DNA of 64,000 nucleotides from Candidatus Macondimonas diazotrophica (GCF_004684205.1 NZ_SRIO01000008.1:1-64000), one strand, 5' to 3'; shown: positions 26,763 to 36,484, counted from the first letter of the stretch. Made by a program: numbers and translations. Notes: generated from the sequence alone by a model not told the origin.

Positions 26763-27977
26763 TCAGAAGGTCGCGCGAGTGTCCCCGGAGACGGGGGTCA
26801 GGCCCATGGCTTGGCGCATGATAACGCGCTTGACCCATCCCAGCCGATCCACGCCGCCCAGACCGATGTTCCGCAATCCGGTAAGAACCGGATTGACGTT
26901 CCCGAACAGATACTTGAATCCATCCATCGACGCCGCCGTCAGAAGGTTGTCCGCTCGGCGCAGCCGCTGATAGCGCGCCAGCACCCACGTCTCCCCAGCG
27001 TCCCGCCCCTGGGACCGTCCGGCGCGAATCGCCTCGGTCAGTGCAATCGCATCCTGATAACCCAGGTTGACGCCCTGTCCGGCCAGCGGATGAATCAGAT
27101 GAGCCGCGTCCCCCACCAGCGCCACTCGCTCGCCGACATAGCGCACCGCGTGAATCCACCGCAGCGGAAAGCTGATGCGCGGGCCACAGCGACGCACTTC
27201 GCCGAGGCAGCGCTCGCTGCTATCGGTCAAAGCCTGCAGAAAGAGCTCATCCGGCGCTTCCAGATAACTACGGGCAATGGGCGTCGTGCATGACCATACA
27301 ATCGCGCAACGGCCATCGGCGAGCGGGAGGAAAGCCAGCGGGCCATCCGGCAAGAAGCGCTGCCACGCCGTATATCGGTGCGGCCGCTCCGTCTCGATAA
27401 GCGTCATGATCGCGAGCTGATCGTAGCCATGACCAAAGGTCGGTATGCCGGCGAGCGCACGGATGCCTGAATCGGCGCCATCGGCGCCCACCACCAGAGC
27501 GGTCTCCAGCATTGCGCCATCCGCCAGCGTCAGGATCGCCCGGTCTTTGTGCCAGTTCAACCGCTCGGCTCGGCGCGGTGCGAGACATCGAACGTACGGA
27601 TGATCGTCCAGTGCGGACAGTGCCGCCTGTTGGACCAGCCGGTTTTCGGCGATGGTGCCGAGGTGCTCGGCTGGCACCATCGCCGCATCGAAGTCGATTG
27701 CCCCGCTCTGGTCCCAGACATGCATTTGCTGATAGGGACACAGACGGCCGGCCGGCATGCGGGGCCAGATGCCGAGCGAGCGCAGCCAGTGTTCGCTGGC
27801 CGGCGCAATGGCCGAAACCCGAGTATCCATTGGCGCATCCGCGAGCAGAGGCGGCGGCAGCGCAGCCTCGACAACGGCCACGGACAGTCCCTGTTCCCCG
27901 AGCGCGCAGGCGAGCGGCGTGCCCACCAGCCCGCCACCGACGATGACGACATCGTAGCGTTCAGTTGCGCCGCTCAT
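26763..27977 (-). CDS. ubiI: FAD-dependent ubiquinone hydroxylase, UbiI/VisC type
   Basis: The 404-residue UbiH/COQ6-family flavoprotein has the FAD Rossmann motif VIVGGGLVGTPLACAL, the DG block GADGADSGIRALAG and the GD motif LVGDAAHLIHPLAGQGVNLGYQD. MDTRVSAI and the YLFGNVNPVLTGLRNIGL tail are more like UbiI/UbiF than UbiH. It hydroxylates the aromatic ring in ubiquinone synthesis at the inner membrane. Its start overlaps the ubiH stop by four bases, as in the conserved pepP-ubiH-ubiI order. Confidence 0.88.
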   Translation of the reverse strand: MSGATERYDVVIVGGGLVGTPLACALGEQGLSVAVVEAALPPPLLADAPMDTRVSAIAPASEHWLRSLGIWPRMPAGRLCPYQQMHVWDQSGAIDFDAAMVPAEHLGTIAENRLVQQAALSALDDHPYVRCLAPRRAERLNWHKDRAILTLADGAMLETALVVGADGADSGIRALAGIPTFGHGYDQLAIMTLIETERPHRYTAWQRFLPDGPLAFLPLADGRCAIVWSCTTPIARSYLEAPDELFLQALTDSSERCLGEVRRCGPRISFPLRWIHAVRYVGERVALVGDAAHLIHPLAGQGVNLGYQDAIALTEAIRAGRSQGRDAGETWVLARYQRLRRADNLLTAASMDGFKYLFGNVNPVLTGLRNIGLGGVDRLGWVKRVIMRQAMGLTPVSGDTRATF

Positions 27978-29233
27978 GGACCGCCTCCGGTGATCCGGCT
28001 CGGACCGCTTCCCCGCGCCAGGGCCGGCATGCCCGAATCCAGCCCCATGGTGTGCAGAACGAATCCGGTTTTGAGGGCAGGCAACAGATCGAGCCCGAGC
28101 AAACCCAGACTACGGGCATGCTCGAATCCCGGAAAGCGCTGGGCGAACAATCGCGGCAGGGCATCGGAAAAGCCGATGATCTGATCCTGATAGCGCTCGA
28201 TGCGCTGCTCGAAGCCTTCCAGGATATCCCGGTCCCCGGGATCGGTGGCTTCGGCCAAAATTTCCGCCAGGATGGCCGCTTCACGCAGTGCCAGGTTGAA
28301 ACCCAGACCCGCGACGGGATGGATGGCATGCGCCGCGTTGCCCAGAAACACAGTCCGACCTTCCACCATGCGCCGCGACCGCACCAGTGCCAGCGGATAG
28401 GCCCGGCGGCGACCAACGCGTTCGAAGCGTCCCAGGCGACGCCCGAAGCGGGCCTCCAGTTCCTCCAGAAACTGTGCGTCCGGCAGCTCCAATGCCCACT
28501 GCTGGGCTAGGGACGAAACCGTCCATACCAATGCGCAGCGTGCCTCCGACAACGGCAGCAGGGCGATCGGACCATCCGGCGTAAACCGTTCGAATGCACG
28601 CCCCTGCGGCGCAATGCCCGGACTCACATTGGCGATGATCGCGCTCTGGCCGTAGTCACGCCGGGTCACCCCCACGCCGAGCAGGGTTCGCACCGGCGAT
28701 TCGGCGCCGTCGGCCGCGACCAGCAAGCGGCTATGAATCTCGAAGCGTTCCGTCTGATCTTCCAGCCGCACCCGCATGCGCCCACCGTCCTGATGGACTG
28801 CCACCACGCGCGAGGGGGCATAGACGTCCAGATCTTCCTGACGCCCCAAGCGATCCAGCAAGGCCGCGATCAAATGGTGGTTGGGCAAAACCTGTCCCAG
28901 TGCGTCCACACCGACCTCCCGTGCGTCGAACCGGCTGACCCCGAAACCGCCCTGCTGGGACACGTGGATATGTCGGATCGGACTGGCATGTCGCGCCAGT
29001 GCAGACCATACCCCCAGAGACTGCAGGATGCGCACCGATGCGAATGACAACGCCGTGGTGCGTTCGTCATAGCCCGGTTGTTCCATCTGGTCGAGTGGCT
29101 GGGCCTCGATCAGCGCGACGCGCAGTGACTGGGGCGCCAGCGCCAGCGCCAGCGCCGCGCCCACCAGGCCGGCGCCGACCAGGACCACATCGTATTCCGC
29201 CCGCGCGCCGCCGCGCAGCGCATGAACGCTCAT
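27974..29233 (-). CDS. ubiH: FAD-dependent ubiquinone hydroxylase, UbiH type
   Basis: The 419-residue flavoprotein contains VLVGAGLVGAALALAL, DERTTALSFASVRILQSLG, the DG block AADGAESPVRTLLG and the GD block LGNAAHAIHPVAGLGFNLALRE (the Asp is Asn here, as is common in UbiH). It catalyses a ring hydroxylation in ubiquinone biosynthesis. Its start overlaps the pepP stop by four bases, indicating translational coupling. Confidence 0.9.
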   Translation of the reverse strand: MSVHALRGGARAEYDVVLVGAGLVGAALALALAPQSLRVALIEAQPLDQMEQPGYDERTTALSFASVRILQSLGVWSALARHASPIRHIHVSQQGGFGVSRFDAREVGVDALGQVLPNHHLIAALLDRLGRQEDLDVYAPSRVVAVHQDGGRMRVRLEDQTERFEIHSRLLVAADGAESPVRTLLGVGVTRRDYGQSAIIANVSPGIAPQGRAFERFTPDGPIALLPLSEARCALVWTVSSLAQQWALELPDAQFLEELEARFGRRLGRFERVGRRRAYPLALVRSRRMVEGRTVFLGNAAHAIHPVAGLGFNLALREAAILAEILAEATDPGDRDILEGFEQRIERYQDQIIGFSDALPRLFAQRFPGFEHARSLGLLGLDLLPALKTGFVLHTMGLDSGMPALARGSGPSRITGGGP

Positions 29234-30528
29234 GACCGCATGACCGCCTCCACTTCGGCCACTTCCTTGACCGCCCCGGCAGTGAGCACCTCACAGCCCT
29301 CGCGGGTGACGACCACGTCGTCCTCAATGCGTACCCCGATATTCCAGAAGCGCGGGTCCAGATCCTCGGCCGGGCGCAAGTAGAGGCCAGGCTCAACCGT
29401 GAGCACCATCCCCGGCTCCAGCACGCGCCACTGGCCATCCACCTTGTAGTCGCCCACATCGTGTACATCCAGCCCCAGCCAATGGCCGGTGCGGTGCATG
29501 TAATAGCGCCGGTAACTCTGCGCCGCCAGCACCTCGTCAAGACTGCCCTGCAAAATGCCCAGAGCGAGCAACCCCTCGCTGAGCACCCGCACGGCGGCTT
29601 CGTGCGGGGCGTTCCAGTCGGCACCGGGACGCACCGCAGCGATCGCCGCCGCCTGCGCCGCGAGCACGCACGCGTAAATTTCACGCTGCGGGCCGCTGAA
29701 CCGGCCGCCCACCGGAAAGGTCCGGGTCACATCGGCGGCATAGCCATCGAGCTCCGCGCCGGCATCGACCAGCACCAGGTCGTTTTTTTTCAGCGGCGCG
29801 GCGTTGTCGATGTAATGCAGGATGCAGGCATTGGCACCGCCCCCCACGATGGGCGGATAGGCATGCACGGCGCCATGACGCATGAACTCATGGGTGTATT
29901 CCGCCGCCAGCGCGAATTCGCGCCACCCCGGCCGGCAGCGAGCCATTCCGCGCTGATGACCATCCACGGTAATCGCCGCTGCCCGGCGCATCACACCCAG
30001 CTCCGTGCGCCCCTTGAACAAGCGCATCTCGTGGAGATGGTGTTCCAGTGACAGGATTTCCCAAGGCGCCTGGAGACCGGAACGGGATTGTTCCTGCAAG
30101 CGCCGCACCCAGCCCACGACGCGTTGATCGAATGCCGCATCGCGCCCCAGGGTATAGTGGATGCAGGAGCGGCCCTCCATGAGCCCGGGCAGGATGTCGT
30201 CGATGTCGTCGATCGGGAAGGCATCATCGGCACCGAATCGCGCACACGCGCCCTCAGGCCCGGCGCGCAGCCCATCCCATTGTTCACGCTCGGGATTGCG
30301 CTCACGACAGAACAGCAGGTATTCCCCTTGTGGCCGGCCTGGCATCAGCACCGCTACGGCATCCGGCTCCGGAAAGCCGGTGAGATAGAGAAAATCGCTG
30401 TCCTGACGGAAGGGATAGTGCGTATCGCGGTTGCGCGTCCGCTCGCGCGCTGCCGGCAGGATGGCCATACCGCGCTCCCCAATGACCTGCATCAGGCGGC
30501 GTCGGCGCCGTGCGTATTCCGCCGTCAT
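29230..30528 (-). CDS. pepP: Xaa-Pro aminopeptidase P
   Basis: The 432-residue metallopeptidase has an N-terminal domain with HYPFRQDSDFLYLTGFPEPDAV and a pita-bread catalytic domain. Two manganese ions are bound by Asp residues in DAGAELDGYAADVTRTFPV, the His of HRTGHWLGLDVHDVG and Glu residues in EPGLYL and RIEDDVV. It removes N-terminal residues ahead of proline. Its ATG overlaps the ygfB stop by four bases. Confidence 0.95.
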   Translation of the reverse strand: MTAEYARRRRRLMQVIGERGMAILPAARERTRNRDTHYPFRQDSDFLYLTGFPEPDAVAVLMPGRPQGEYLLFCRERNPEREQWDGLRAGPEGACARFGADDAFPIDDIDDILPGLMEGRSCIHYTLGRDAAFDQRVVGWVRRLQEQSRSGLQAPWEILSLEHHLHEMRLFKGRTELGVMRRAAAITVDGHQRGMARCRPGWREFALAAEYTHEFMRHGAVHAYPPIVGGGANACILHYIDNAAPLKKNDLVLVDAGAELDGYAADVTRTFPVGGRFSGPQREIYACVLAAQAAAIAAVRPGADWNAPHEAAVRVLSEGLLALGILQGSLDEVLAAQSYRRYYMHRTGHWLGLDVHDVGDYKVDGQWRVLEPGMVLTVEPGLYLRPAEDLDPRFWNIGVRIEDDVVVTREGCEVLTAGAVKEVAEVEAVMRS

Positions 30529-31079
30529 GCCGGATCTCCGCCGCCCACGTCCCGGAGCCGCACCCGCTCGGCGTACATCAGCAATGCGCCCACCCGCACA
30601 TACTCGACCAGCTCGGCATAGGCCTGTTCATCCTCTTCATCCGTGAGTCCTGCGCCACGCAGCCGCGCAATTTCGGCAAAATCCGTGATCACCTCACGCA
30701 ATGGATCTGGCGCATCGGCCCAATCCATCCCGGCCTCGATGAGCCCGTAGAGAAAACCCTGCGTCCATTCTGACAGCCCGCCGACCCGTGCCTCGAGTGG
30801 CGCCGCATCGTCGGGCAACAGCAACGCAAAATCGAGCTCGATTCCGCTCAGGGCCGTCTGACTTTCAATAACCAGCCGCCGCAACAGGTCGACGACGTCC
30901 TGATCGATGCGCCCTTGACCATCGCAGGCCCATTGATCGACCAACGCCTCGATCCTGTCACGAGCTGCATCGCCGCACAACAGCCCACATATCTGGCCGT
31001 GACATTCGGATGGCGATGGCGCATCAAGACAGTCCACCTGCGCCATGGCAAGCATTTCAAAATCGACAGCTTGCGTCAT
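30525..31079 (-). CDS. ygfB: YgfB/UPF0149 family protein
   Basis: The 184-residue acidic protein has the family features ECHGQICGLLCG near residue 25, GLSEWTQGFLYGL and YAELVEYVRVGALLMYAE. It is the first gene of the ygfB-pepP-ubiH-ubiI run, facing zapB-like across a 118-base divergent promoter region. The molecular role is poorly defined in the family; links to antibiotic tolerance have been reported in Pseudomonas. Position and sequence make the assignment firm. Confidence 0.9.
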   Translation of the reverse strand: MTQAVDFEMLAMAQVDCLDAPSPSECHGQICGLLCGDAARDRIEALVDQWACDGQGRIDQDVVDLLRRLVIESQTALSGIELDFALLLPDDAAPLEARVGGLSEWTQGFLYGLIEAGMDWADAPDPLREVITDFAEIARLRGAGLTDEEDEQAYAELVEYVRVGALLMYAERVRLRDVGGGDPA

Positions 31080-31123
31080 TCTTTCTCTCCGTGATGCGTG
31101 CAGCGATGCCCCGAAAATCCGGT

Positions 31124-31152
31124 TTGCCCCGGTGACGGGAGCGCTCTATAGT
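31124..31152 (+). promoter_or_regulatory. Promoter of the zapB-like/zapA operon
   Basis: TTGCCC (31124-31129) and TATAGT (31147-31152) are separated by exactly 17 bases. Transcription would start near 31159, giving a leader of about 40 bases before the ATG at 31198. Confidence 0.65.
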
Positions 31153-31197
31153 CTACCCGTTCGATGCGTGTTGCTCTCCTGTGGGGAATTCTCCCTT

Positions 31198-31410
31198 ATG
31201 AACCAATCGGCTTTCGACCGCCTGGAATCCGAAGTGCTGGCATTGATCCAGCAGACCGAAACCTTGCGCCGCGAGCAGACGGCCCTGCAGGCGCGCCTGG
31301 AACAGCTGATGACCGAACGCGCCCATCTGATCCAGAAGAACGAGCTGGCCCGGAATCGCCTGGAAGGCATCGTCAGTCGACTCAAGGACATGGAAGAGGG
31401 TTCCGTATGA
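31198..31410 (+). CDS. ZapB-like coiled-coil protein (TIGR02449 type)
   Basis: The 70-residue protein is almost entirely a heptad-patterned coiled coil (FDRLESEVLALIQQTETLR through ARNRLEGIVSRLKDMEE). Small coiled-coil proteins directly before zapA are common in gammaproteobacteria and are thought to act in Z-ring organisation. The ATG at 31198 is chosen since translation further upstream would extend into the promoter. The stop overlaps the zapA ATG (ATGA). Confidence 0.85.
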   Translation: MNQSAFDRLESEVLALIQQTETLRREQTALQARLEQLMTERAHLIQKNELARNRLEGIVSRLKDMEEGSV

Positions 31411-31721
31411 ACAACAACCCGACTCCGGAACGCACCACGGTCACCATCCGTCTGCTCGATCGCAGCTACCAGGTTTCCTGCTCGGCCGAAGAACGTCCCT
31501 TGCTGCTGGCTTCGGCAGAACTGGTCAGCGGGAAGATGCAGCAGATTCGCCAGACCGGCAAAGTGGTGGGCATGGAACGCATGCTGGCTGTGGTCGCCCT
31601 CAACCTCGCGCAGGAGCTGCTGGTGCAACAGCAAGCCAGCGAGCAGACCTCCGCCCTGGACCAGCGCATCAACCAGCTCAGCGAAAAAATCCGTCAGACC
31701 CTCGATGATTCGCTGGTCTGA
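31407..31721 (+). CDS. zapA: Cell division protein ZapA
   Basis: The 104-residue protein has the ZapA globular start VTIRLLDRSYQVSCSAEERP, then a long helix (MERMLAVVALNLAQELL) and a coiled-coil tail. It cross-links FtsZ filaments at midcell. The ATG overlaps the stop of the preceding coiled-coil gene. The following 6S RNA and cyclo-ligase genes give the classical gammaproteobacterial order. Confidence 0.93.
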   Translation: MNNNPTPERTTVTIRLLDRSYQVSCSAEERPLLLASAELVSGKMQQIRQTGKVVGMERMLAVVALNLAQELLVQQQASEQTSALDQRINQLSEKIRQTLDDSLV

Positions 31722-31762
31722 ACGCTTGCATCCGACGCATTCAAACCCCAGACTAGAACCAC

Positions 31763-31951
31763 GACGCCTCCTGCGGTGTTCGAGGGCTGCCCAGGGTACC
31801 CTTGAGCCTAAATGCAAACCCAGGGCCGAACCGAATGGCGCCCTTGTGCATGTCCGCTTCATCGCGGAAAGCCTTCCAGCTCCATCGTTCTGCCCACTTG
31901 AACCGCTGGTTCAAGGTCACGGTCGGCCACGGCACAGGCGGGAGGCGTCTT
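31763..31951 (+). ncRNA. ssrS: 6S RNA
   Basis: The segment lies between zapA and the 5-formyl-THF cyclo-ligase gene, the conserved location of 6S RNA. GACGCCTCC (31763-31771) pairs with GGAGGCGTC (31941-31949) to close the molecule. Inside are CTGCGGTGTTCG on the 5-prime arm and CTTGAACC-GCT-GGTTCAAGG on the 3-prime arm, both recognisable in the E. coli molecule. The length of about 187 bases is right. 6S RNA binds sigma70 RNA polymerase and mimics an open promoter. Confidence 0.93.
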
Positions 31952-31988
31952 TCATTCATTTCCATTCCGCCCTATCCCGACTGCCGCA

Positions 31989-32618
31989 TTGAACACCGAC
32001 CAGCGCACGCACCCGCACCCGATTAAGAATCCGGTCTCCCGCGCCGGCCTGCGTCGACAGTTGCGTCAGAAGCGCCGTGCCTTGCCGCCGCGGCAGCGAC
32101 GCCAGTGGAGCCGGCGCATCCTGAAGCGACTGACAAGCCTGCCGATGTGGCGCACGGCGCGCTATGTCGCGCTTTATCAGGCTGCCGATGGCGAAGTCGA
32201 CACCAGCGCATTGATCCCGGTGGCCATCCGGCAAGGTAAAAAAGTCACCCTGCCCCGATTGCATCCCCACGCGCCATTCCGGATGGATTTCATCCCCTAT
32301 CGGCCCGGAACTGCGATCAAGCGTAACCGGTTCGGCATTGCCGAACCCGTCGGACGCGTCCTGCACCCGGCCACGCGTATCGACCTCGTCCTGATGCCAC
32401 TGGTCGGTTTCGATCACCGGGGGCATCGCCTCGGAATGGGCAGCGGCTATTATGACCGCCGTTTTGCGTTCACCCGCCGCCGAGCCGGTTTACCACCGCG
32501 ACTGTGCGGTCTGGCCTACAGCTTCCAGCAGGTGCCGACACTCGACAGCGCACCTTGGGACATTCCGCTCCGGAGCGTGATCACCGAACAGGGCTGGATC
32601 CGCTGTTTTTCGCCTTGA
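31989..32618 (+). CDS. ygfA: 5-formyltetrahydrofolate cyclo-ligase
   Basis: The 209-residue product converts 5-formyl-THF to methenyl-THF with ATP. LRRQLRQKRRALPPRQRR, the nucleotide-site block LVLMPLVGFDHRGHRLGMGSGYYDR and a C-terminal DIPL are typical. No ATG is available near the expected N-terminus; a TTG at 31989 is the best start, with a weak ribosome-binding site. It follows 6S RNA, from which it may be cotranscribed. Confidence 0.9.
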   Translation: MNTDQRTHPHPIKNPVSRAGLRRQLRQKRRALPPRQRRQWSRRILKRLTSLPMWRTARYVALYQAADGEVDTSALIPVAIRQGKKVTLPRLHPHAPFRMDFIPYRPGTAIKRNRFGIAEPVGRVLHPATRIDLVLMPLVGFDHRGHRLGMGSGYYDRRFAFTRRRAGLPPRLCGLAYSFQQVPTLDSAPWDIPLRSVITEQGWIRCFSP

Positions 32619-32628
32619 GGAACCAAAC

Positions 32629-33093
32629 ATGGCTGCCTACTGGCTGATGAAGACCGAACCAACTACTTTCGGAATCGATCACCTGCGCGAACGCGGTATC
32701 GAGCCCTGGGATGGCGTGCGCAACTATCAGGCTCGCAACATGATCCGCGATCAGATGCAACCCGGCGACGGCGCGCTGATCTACCACTCCAACTGCACGG
32801 TCCCGGCCATCGTCGGACTGGCCCGTATCCGCAGCGCCGCTTATCCCGATCCAACCGCCTTCGATCCCGACTCACGCTACTACGACCCGGCGAGCACCCC
32901 GGAGCGCCCACGCTGGTATGTGGTGGACGTGGCCTACGAACGCCACCTTCCCCGCCCACTCCCATTGGCGGAGCTGCGTACCTATCCCGAACTGGAGGGC
33001 ATGGCACTGCTCCGGCGCGGCAATCGACTCTCGATCACGCCGATCAGCCCCAACCATTGGGAATTTCTGCTCGAATTGGCCGGAGCGGTCTGA
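32629..33093 (+). CDS. EVE domain protein
   Basis: The 154-residue protein is one EVE domain from start to end: YWLMKTEPTTFGIDHL, then WDGVRNYQARN and GALIYHSN. EVE domains share the PUA-like fold and bind modified bases in nucleic acids. This housekeeping-type single-domain member is widespread in proteobacteria, and its target is unknown. TTGAGGAA precedes the ATG, ten bases after the cyclo-ligase stop. Confidence 0.9.
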   Translation: MAAYWLMKTEPTTFGIDHLRERGIEPWDGVRNYQARNMIRDQMQPGDGALIYHSNCTVPAIVGLARIRSAAYPDPTAFDPDSRYYDPASTPERPRWYVVDVAYERHLPRPLPLAELRTYPELEGMALLRRGNRLSITPISPNHWEFLLELAGAV

Positions 33094-33263
33094 CGAGTTT
33101 GCGTCAATCCGGACACCGAGGCGTACAATATGCGCCCCTATAGCGCAGTATTTGCTGCGAGAAAACTCAAGCCATTGAAAATACAAGCCACGCTTTCCGG
33201 CGTGATCGTTGCTTCTTCAATTTTCACCACCCATCGAACTGTCCACCAGCCTCGGAGGGATTC

Positions 33264-33896
33264 ATGATCATCCGCCTGCAATCGGCGAGCCTGAACCACT
33301 TTCTGTTGAAGCTCAGCGGAGAACTGCCTGTGCACATCGGCGAAAAACGGGAGACCGCGCGGCTGTTCGAGGAACACCGGGATGCCATCGGTTCGCTCAT
33401 GACCGAGATCATGCAGCCCCTGCACAAGCTGGGGAGCAGCCTGCGAGACGACGACGAAGTCCTGATCCAGGTCATGCGGGAACTGGTCATTCGCTATTCA
33501 TTCATCGAACTGCTCTACAGCCTCGACGAGAACGGCATCCAGCGCAGTGAAAACATCTCGGTCGACCGCACCCTCAGTGTCCACAAGGGTTCCAATCAGC
33601 GCGGCAAGGACCGCAGCACCCGTCCTTACTATCAGCAGGCCAAAGCGCGTTCGGATCTGGTCATCACCGAACCGTACGTTTCCATGGCAACCTGTGATTA
33701 CTGCATTTCGGCAGCGCGCCCCTGGCTGCGTGAAGATGGCGAGATTGGCGGCTACGCCGTCGTCGATGTTCGCTTCCAGGCGCTCCTCGAGTTCCTGCGC
33801 GCCCGCGCCATGCATCGCCGCAGAGGATTGCTCTGGGGATTGGGCCTCGCCGGATCCGCGCTTGGTGCCAGCCTGCTCTCGCTTTTCCTGCTCTGA
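33264..33896 (+). CDS. Cache/PDC-like sensor domain protein with C-terminal membrane anchor
   Basis: The 210-residue product has an N-terminal soluble region with RDKSTRP-type signature RGKDRSTRPYYQQAK, then VITEPYVSMATCDYC, as in periplasmic Cache/PDC ligand-binding domains. A single helix closes the protein (about residues 187-210), preceded by RARAMHRRRG. There is no N-terminal signal peptide and no output domain, so topology and role are unclear. It stands alone between the EVE gene and rpiA. Confidence 0.65.
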   Translation: MIIRLQSASLNHFLLKLSGELPVHIGEKRETARLFEEHRDAIGSLMTEIMQPLHKLGSSLRDDDEVLIQVMRELVIRYSFIELLYSLDENGIQRSENISVDRTLSVHKGSNQRGKDRSTRPYYQQAKARSDLVITEPYVSMATCDYCISAARPWLREDGEIGGYAVVDVRFQALLEFLRARAMHRRRGLLWGLGLAGSALGASLLSLFLL

Positions 33897-33965
33897 GTGC
33901 GCTTTCGCCGGCGAGGCCGGACACGCTAGGATAGTGGCCCGACCATCTTGTGGGCCCACTTCGTC

Positions 33966-34619
33966 ATGAATAGCAATGCGTACAAGCGCGAGGTCGCCGT
34001 CGCGGCGGCTGCAGAAGTACCGGAAGGCATCACGCTGGGTGTCGGCAGTGGCAGCACCGTCGATGCCTTCATCGACGCACTGGCCGAGCGCCGGATCCGT
34101 TTGACCGCCACAGTCGCCGCATCGGAAACCAGCGCGCGACGATTGCGTGAACATGGTTTCGAAGTGATCGACTTGAATCAGGCCGATGAAATTCCGCTCT
34201 ATGTGGACGGCGCCGATGAAATCGACCCCAAGCTTCACCTGACCAAAGGTGGTGGCGCTGCGCTGACACGGGAAAAAATCATTGCCAGCGCCAGCCGACG
34301 ATTCCTGTGCATCGCCGATGACAGCAAGCTGGTCGACCGCCTGGGCCATTTCCCGCTGCCCATCGAGGTCATTCCCATGGCCCGCAGCGTCGTCGCCCGT
34401 CAACTGGTCAAGCGCGGCGGACGCCCGGCTTGGCGGGAAAATGTGGTGACGGACAACGGCAATCTCATCCTGGATGTGAGCGGTCTAAAAATCGCCGATC
34501 CGATCGCCTGGGAAAAAGACCTCAACAACATCCCCGGCATCGTCACCGTGGGGCTGTTCGCGCTGCGCCGGGCGGATCATGTCCTTCTGGCCGGCCCCAA
34601 GGGATTGCGTCGGCTTTGA
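33966..34619 (+). CDS. rpiA: Ribose-5-phosphate isomerase A
   Basis: The 217-residue enzyme interconverts ribose-5-phosphate and ribulose-5-phosphate. [15 protein letters not shown], the catalytic DGADEID and [13 protein letters not shown] blocks are present, and the length is typical. The ATG at 33966 is preferred to an in-frame TTG six codons earlier. It forms the left core-gene border of the accessory block that follows. Confidence 0.94.
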   Translation: MNSNAYKREVAVAAAAEVPEGITLGVGSGSTVDAFIDALAERRIRLTATVAASETSARRLREHGFEVIDLNQADEIPLYVDGADEIDPKLHLTKGGGAALTREKIIASASRRFLCIADDSKLVDRLGHFPLPIEVIPMARSVVARQLVKRGGRPAWRENVVTDNGNLILDVSGLKIADPIAWEKDLNNIPGIVTVGLFALRRADHVLLAGPKGLRRL

Positions 34620-34648
34620 AAAAATCGCCGCAGCACTGAGCCTGCGGC
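34619..34648 (-). terminator. Terminator of the DUF1302-side operon
   Basis: On the minus strand GCCGCAG and CTGCGGC form a seven-base-pair stem followed by GATTTTTTC, a good intrinsic terminator for the long minus-strand cluster. The T-run overlaps the rpiA stop codon from the other side. Confidence 0.8.
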
Positions 34649-34678
34649 GCTCACAGTCAGACGAGGGCCGGTTTACAC

Positions 34679-36484
34679 CTAGAAGTGGTAGCTCAGCCGG
34701 CTCAGAAAGACACTGCTGTCGCCGGTGGTTCCGAGCACATGTGTCTTGTTCTCTGGTGGACCGAATATCTTCTTGGTGTTGTTCTGGAAGAACAGATCCG
34801 CCTCAAAGGCCAGACGCCAATGGTCGCCGAAGACGAACGTAACCGCCGGGATCAGAAAGGCATCCGCCCCGTTGAGATTCACCCCGCCCGCCAAGGAGGG
34901 AAGAATCGTGTCGTAGCGGTAGTTGAGCAGCAACGAAGCGGTCAGGAATACGGTATGCTCATCCCGCCCCTGCCCATAAGACAGCACCTCGACAATGTCA
35001 TCATCTTCGTCGTAGTCGACGATCCATTGGTCGATCAGCTGAATCGTCGCCAGCGAGCCTCGATCGGTCCCCAACCAGCGCATCAGGTCAAAGGTCTTGT
35101 CGGCGCCGATCATATAGGTAACGGTATCTTTTTCGATTACACCGGCCAGACCGGGCACATCGATGGTCCCCCAACCAAGCGGAATAGCGCCGGCAACCGG
35201 CAGTTGCGGCATGTAGGTGGGAATCGTGATCGGCACTTCGGTGCCATAGTTCCATGGGCGATTCGGCTGGTAGAGAAATTCCCCTCGCAGGACCGCATCC
35301 GCAAACATCCAATAGTAGTTAAAGGTCCCGCCGTAATTGGACTGCCGAGCGTAGATCAACTCCCCTCCCAGACCATCACCTTCAGGAACTTCCTTGTAGG
35401 GTTGGCAGGCCGGATTGATATCGACGGCGAACGGTACCGTGGTTCCCTGAACGGTGCTGCCAGCATCCAACGTTCTACGACAATTTGCGATCGGGTCCTG
35501 GATCAACCCGCGATAGAACAGCAGTGAATAACCCACGTCACCGAACGTGCCGCTCCACCGAAACCCATACTCATCGTCATCCACATCTCCCGCTGCGCCG
35601 TGGTAGTTATAGGGCGCGATGTTTTCCGTAATGTTCACACCCCAGTTGGGCTGACCTGCGTAACGGCCGCCCGCCAGGTCCAATTCGTTGCCGTAGTTTT
35701 CGGAACCATCGATCCCCCCCGGTTTGTAAATGAGTTGCAGATTGCCCGCGAGCTCCGGGACCTCGACGATCAGGTTAGCCAGAGTAGACGGCTTGCGCAG
35801 TTCCTCGTTCTCCAGTTCGAAGAATGATCGCCAGCGCTGATCGTAGCCATGCACGATATCGGTGATGCGGAAAAAATCTGTTTCCCCCCAGACGACCTGC
35901 TGGCGCCCTAGACGAAGAAATAGGCGGTTCACACCGGTGAAATCGGCATACGCCTCACGCAGAACCAATCCCTCGTCGTAGTAGTCATCGAGGAACTCCC
36001 CCCCCAGATCAGTCTGGATCAATCCGGGCGCGCAGTTGCGCGACGGCAAGGCCCCCTCGCCCTGACAGACCGGCCCCAATGCCGACAGCACAGGAACCGG
36101 CGCACTGGTCGGGGTAGCCTTCACGATGGTCTTTTTCGAAGCCCGCTCGAGTTTCTTCAGATACGGCGTCTTGGTCTCAGTGGCGTATCGCGTACTCACG
36201 AAGGCCCGCACGTTGTCGCCATCGAGCTGAAAGTTCAACAATCCCTGATAGCGATTCATGGACAGCTGGCCCTGCCCGCCGATCTCCTCGCCTTCCACAT
36301 TCTGCGGAACCTTCTTATCCTCGAGGTTGATCGCCGCATGATTTCGTACATACCCACTGACCTCGGCATCCATGCCGAACACTTCGAATGCGGCCACCTC
36401 CTGCGGGCTGTAGGAACCGAAAGCAAAAAGGGCGAGGCCGAGTGGCATGCCGAACATGCCGCGGGTCTGTGTCACTCTGGTCAT
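34679..36484 (-). CDS. DUF1302 family outer-membrane protein
   Basis: The 601-residue exported protein has a signal peptide followed by a long beta-rich sequence with DUF1302 blocks: LREAYADFTGVNRLFLRLG, RQQVVWGETDFFRITDI and a barrel-type C-terminal strand ending LSRLSYHF. Members probably form outer-membrane channels and often occur with DUF1329 proteins in bacteria that handle steroids, terpenes or hydrocarbons. The ATG at 36484 has AGGTGG at good spacing. It is the last gene of the oxygenase/transport cluster and is followed by a terminator. Confidence 0.88.
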   Translation of the reverse strand: MTRVTQTRGMFGMPLGLALFAFGSYSPQEVAAFEVFGMDAEVSGYVRNHAAINLEDKKVPQNVEGEEIGGQGQLSMNRYQGLLNFQLDGDNVRAFVSTRYATETKTPYLKKLERASKKTIVKATPTSAPVPVLSALGPVCQGEGALPSRNCAPGLIQTDLGGEFLDDYYDEGLVLREAYADFTGVNRLFLRLGRQQVVWGETDFFRITDIVHGYDQRWRSFFELENEELRKPSTLANLIVEVPELAGNLQLIYKPGGIDGSENYGNELDLAGGRYAGQPNWGVNITENIAPYNYHGAAGDVDDDEYGFRWSGTFGDVGYSLLFYRGLIQDPIANCRRTLDAGSTVQGTTVPFAVDINPACQPYKEVPEGDGLGGELIYARQSNYGGTFNYYWMFADAVLRGEFLYQPNRPWNYGTEVPITIPTYMPQLPVAGAIPLGWGTIDVPGLAGVIEKDTVTYMIGADKTFDLMRWLGTDRGSLATIQLIDQWIVDYDEDDDIVEVLSYGQGRDEHTVFLTASLLLNYRYDTILPSLAGGVNLNGADAFLIPAVTFVFGDHWRLAFEADLFFQNNTKKIFGPPENKTHVLGTTGDSSVFLSRLSYHF